DNA from: a bacterium
Lineage (GTDB): Bacteria > Patescibacteriota > Minisyncoccia > Phycocordibacterales > UBA9973
Reading direction: 5' to 3'
NCBI GenBank assembly: GCA_021813175.1
Contig: JAKALJ010000003.1
Span: 1-31,480, forward strand
DNA: 31,480 nt
This document shows positions 29,246 to 31,480 of the stretch, in pieces. Both the position numbers and the translations under genes were made by a program. The notes beneath the pieces are model-generated. The model was not told the origin of the DNA, did not search any database, and saw only the letters and a list, made by a program, of their open reading frames with translations. Position 1 is the stretch's first letter. Each line of letters begins with the position of its first letter.

Positions 29246-31480
29246 TTACTTCGCGATAGCCGCCGCTTGGTCAAATTTTACGGACAAGAGTTTGGAAGCG
29301 CCGTCCGCCCCTATAGTTACTCCGTAAAGAATGCCCGCCCGGGACATCGTTTCGCGGTTATGAGTTACCACGATAAGTTCTGATCGGTCGGAGAGCATCT
29401 CCAGCATATCTCCGTACTTTCGGGAATTAGCCTCGTCCAGAGCGGCATCCGTCTCGTCCAACACCAAAAAGGGAGGCGGGTTCACCGCGGACATGGCGAA
29501 GAGCAGAGCGATAGAAGTGAGCGAACGCTCACCGCCAGAAAGCGCGTGCAGCTCTTTCACCTTTTTGTGAGGCAGAGACACGCTTATTTCTATGCCCTGT
29601 TCCGGCTCGGTTTCTTCTTTTCCTGAAATTTCTTCGTCCTCTTCAGTTAAGCCGGAATTTTGTCCGCGTTTTTCAGAGAGCACTTTGAGAAACGCCGTTC
29701 CTCCCCCGAACATCGCGGAAAAGAATTTTTGGAATTGTATATTTATCTTTTGGATTCCTTCTTTGAATTCCGTATCTATTTTTTCTTTCAAGCCGGCCAT
29801 CAGTTCCGCCAAAGATTTAATGCTTTTGGTCAAATCTTCCGTCTCTTTTTCCAAAAAGCGGTCCCGTTCGGCGGCCTCTTGGAACTCCTTTTCAATTTCG
29901 GGGCTGACCGGGCCCGCATCTTCCAGCTTTATTTTTATCCTCTCTATTTTCCGGCGCAATTCCTCGCGCGATTCTCCGCCGGTCGGCCGATTTTCCCCTT
30001 CGGCCCGAAAATTCCTGTAGGACATTATTTCTTCGCCCGCCAAAGGCGTCCCTTCCCGGATTTCATTTTCAAATTCCTCTCTTTCCCGGGCCAGATTTTC
30101 CTCCCGCGCCGAAAGCAGAGAGAGGGCGGAAGAAAGTTCTTGTTCTTTCATCTTGAGTTCAAACCTTTCCTTTTCCGCGTCCCGCATTTTTTGGAGATTC
30201 TTCTGATAAAGTTCCCGCAGTTCTTTTATTTTCCGGAGAATTTTTTCTTCTTCAGCCGAGAGCTTCTCAATTTCGGCAGAAATCTCTCTCCGACTTTTTT
30301 CCATTGCTTCAATCTGTGAAGGCGGGCGACTGATTTCTTCTTTTTCGCCCCGCGATCCGTCCAGAATTTTTTTCATTCTGCTTAAAATCGGTTTAATTTC
30401 CGAGACGGTCTCTTTTTGCAGAGCCTGGAAAAGCAAGGCGCTTATTTCTTTAAAAACTCTTTCGGCTTCTTTTGGAGAAATAGTTTCGGCTTCCGACGAT
30501 TTTTCCGTTCTTTCTTTCTCCATTTCCAGCACTCCTTCCAACCGTCCGAGCTTCCGTTCCGTTTCACCTTTGATCTGACGGATTTCAGCCGCTTTCCTTT
30601 CAAGTTCGCCCAGTTCTTTTATATTTTCTTCACCGGACTCTTCTTTTCTTTCTGTTCCGCTTAATTTATGCCGAAGAGTTTCCAGTTCCGTAAAATTTTT
30701 TCTTTTTTCGGAGAGAAGCTTGGATTCTTCCTCCTCTAAATGGGCGCTTTCCTTCCCCAAATATTCCAGGTAAAGGGACAGAAGCTCGGCGCGCATTTCT
30801 TTCGCCTTCTCCTGTTTTTCCATCTGTTTTTGCAAGAATTTCAAATGAGGCGCGTTCTCCCGCCGAAGCATGGACACTTCTTTGATATTCTCTTCCGCCC
30901 GTAAGAGTTTCCTTTGTGCTTCCCGTATTTTATATTGGTAAATTTTCAGACCCAGAGCGTCTTCTATCATTTCCTTTCTTTCTTTGGCGTTCACCAAAAG
31001 AACGCGATCCGCTTCCCCTTGGGAAATAATGGTATGGCCGGAAGAGCCGATATGTACGGAAGCAAGCAGATTATGAATATCTTTCAGGCGCGCTTCAGCT
31101 CCATTTAAGATATATTTGTTTATTCCGTCCGGATACACTTCGCGGGAAATGGATACGGGATTATAGCCGAGAGCGGTATTTTTCCCCGTTTCGTTTGGAA
31201 GAGAAAAAACTTTGTCGGAATTGTTGAAATATATGGAAACCGCGGCTCGGGAACCTTTTGGCAGATTCTTTGAGCCCTTCCAGATGAGATCAGCCCCTTG
31301 CTTGCCCCGCATGGATTTCATGGATTGTTCGCCGAGCACAAACCGGATGGCTTCCACCACGTTTGACTTGCCGCTTCCGTTCGGACCCACGATGCAAACA
31401 ATAGGGCTCTCAAATTGAAGAACTGTTTTCTTCTGAAAGGATTTAAAGCCGTTTATTTCAAGTGTTTTGAGCCGTCTCAT
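29246..31480 (-). CDS. smc: SMC-like chromosome segregation ATPase lacking a hinge
   Basis: 744 residues starting with ATG on the last base of the window; the N-terminus MRRLKTLEINGFKSF is canonical, so the gene is complete. Walker A GPNGSGKSN (32-40), the Q-loop region VLGEQSMKSMRGKQ, then coiled coil from about 170. The ABC signature LSGGERS (647-653) and Walker B FLVLDETDAALDE (671 onward) are intact, with the D-loop and switch His (VVTHNRET). Standard SMC proteins are about 1150-1200 residues with a globular hinge; here the two coiled arms are short and the centre (about 330-385) is a helical segment with no hinge-like glycine motif and no Rad50-type CXXC. ATP-dependent DNA clamp function is inferred; dimerisation must use another surface. 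Alternative: RecN- or RecF-type ATPase, less likely from the termini. Confidence 0.88.
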   Translation of the reverse strand: MRRLKTLEINGFKSFQKKTVLQFESPIVCIVGPNGSGKSNVVEAIRFVLGEQSMKSMRGKQGADLIWKGSKNLPKGSRAAVSIYFNNSDKVFSLPNETGKNTALGYNPVSISREVYPDGINKYILNGAEARLKDIHNLLASVHIGSSGHTIISQGEADRVLLVNAKERKEMIEDALGLKIYQYKIREAQRKLLRAEENIKEVSMLRRENAPHLKFLQKQMEKQEKAKEMRAELLSLYLEYLGKESAHLEEEESKLLSEKRKNFTELETLRHKLSGTERKEESGEENIKELGELERKAAEIRQIKGETERKLGRLEGVLEMEKERTEKSSEAETISPKEAERVFKEISALLFQALQKETVSEIKPILSRMKKILDGSRGEKEEISRPPSQIEAMEKSRREISAEIEKLSAEEEKILRKIKELRELYQKNLQKMRDAEKERFELKMKEQELSSALSLLSAREENLAREREEFENEIREGTPLAGEEIMSYRNFRAEGENRPTGGESREELRRKIERIKIKLEDAGPVSPEIEKEFQEAAERDRFLEKETEDLTKSIKSLAELMAGLKEKIDTEFKEGIQKINIQFQKFFSAMFGGGTAFLKVLSEKRGQNSGLTEEDEEISGKEETEPEQGIEISVSLPHKKVKELHALSGGERSLTSIALLFAMSAVNPPPFLVLDETDAALDEANSRKYGDMLEMLSDRSELIVVTHNRETMSRAGILYGVTIGADGASKLLSVKFDQAAAIAK

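Noticed and set aside
1..31480. Insertion sequences, prophage or integron
   Set aside because: No transposase, integrase or phage structural gene on either strand; the repeats seen are non-coding or palindromic insertions only.

Overview
The window looks like a chromosomal housekeeping region from a small-genome bacterium of the Candidate Phyla Radiation, most likely the Parcubacteria group. This is inferred from reduced versions of normally larger proteins (a ProRS without its editing insertion, an RNase R without its first cold-shock domain, a compact arginine-decarboxylase-like enzyme, an SMC with no visible hinge), weak Shine-Dalgarno signals, short intergenic gaps and moderate GC. TGA is a normal stop (tsf, trmD end with it), so this is not a lineage that reassigns UGA.

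Layout. 1-560: 5' part of an AbiEi-like antitoxin/regulator gene running off the left edge, with a promoter and inverted-repeat operator. 659-1544: tRNA-Ala(TGC), a candidate ~80-nt small RNA with its own promoter and terminator, and the RNase P RNA gene rnpB, which carries two nearly identical 96-nt hairpin elements. 1549-8204 (minus strand): proS-mreB-mreC-tgt-speA-like-DUF192, almost without gaps. 8455-10507 (plus): rpsB-tsf, a small membrane protein and tRNA-Thr(TGT). 10616-12592 (minus): a processive-type GT2 glycosyltransferase and a membrane-anchored thioredoxin-like protein. 12704-13895: divergent DUF378 and DsbA-like genes sharing a palindromic promoter region. 13918-23808 (minus): rpoB-rpoC and dnaG-rpoD. 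23931-25436 (minus): rpsP-khpA-trmD. 25471-29119 (plus): rnr and a D,D-carboxypeptidase/CapA fusion. 29246-31480 (minus): a hingeless SMC-like ATPase starting on the last base of the window.

Function. Together these genes cover transcription (RpoB, RpoC, RpoD), primer synthesis (DnaG), translation (uS2, EF-Ts, bS16, ProRS, two tRNAs), RNA maturation and modification (RNase P, RNase R, TrmD, TGT, KhpA), cell shape and wall (MreB, MreC, carboxypeptidase, GT2) and extracytoplasmic thiol chemistry.

The most unusual content is structural. (1) rnpB holds two 96-nt elements with GC-rich terminal inverted repeats, differing at 2 positions, one at the P3 position and one at the P15/P16 position. (2) tgt and mreC contain palindrome-rich in-frame insertions resembling in concept the Rickettsia palindromic elements, and a short palindrome family with a GCC-N4-GGC core recurs in rnpB, tgt, mreC and the proS/rpsB gap. 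(3) Several genes (proS, rpsB, rpsP, rnr, probably trmD) have the -10 box 6-8 nt before the start codon, implying leaderless mRNAs. (4) A large inverted repeat at 29117-29240 presents mirrored SD-ATG mini-ORFs on both strands. No transposase, phage gene or CRISPR array was seen.
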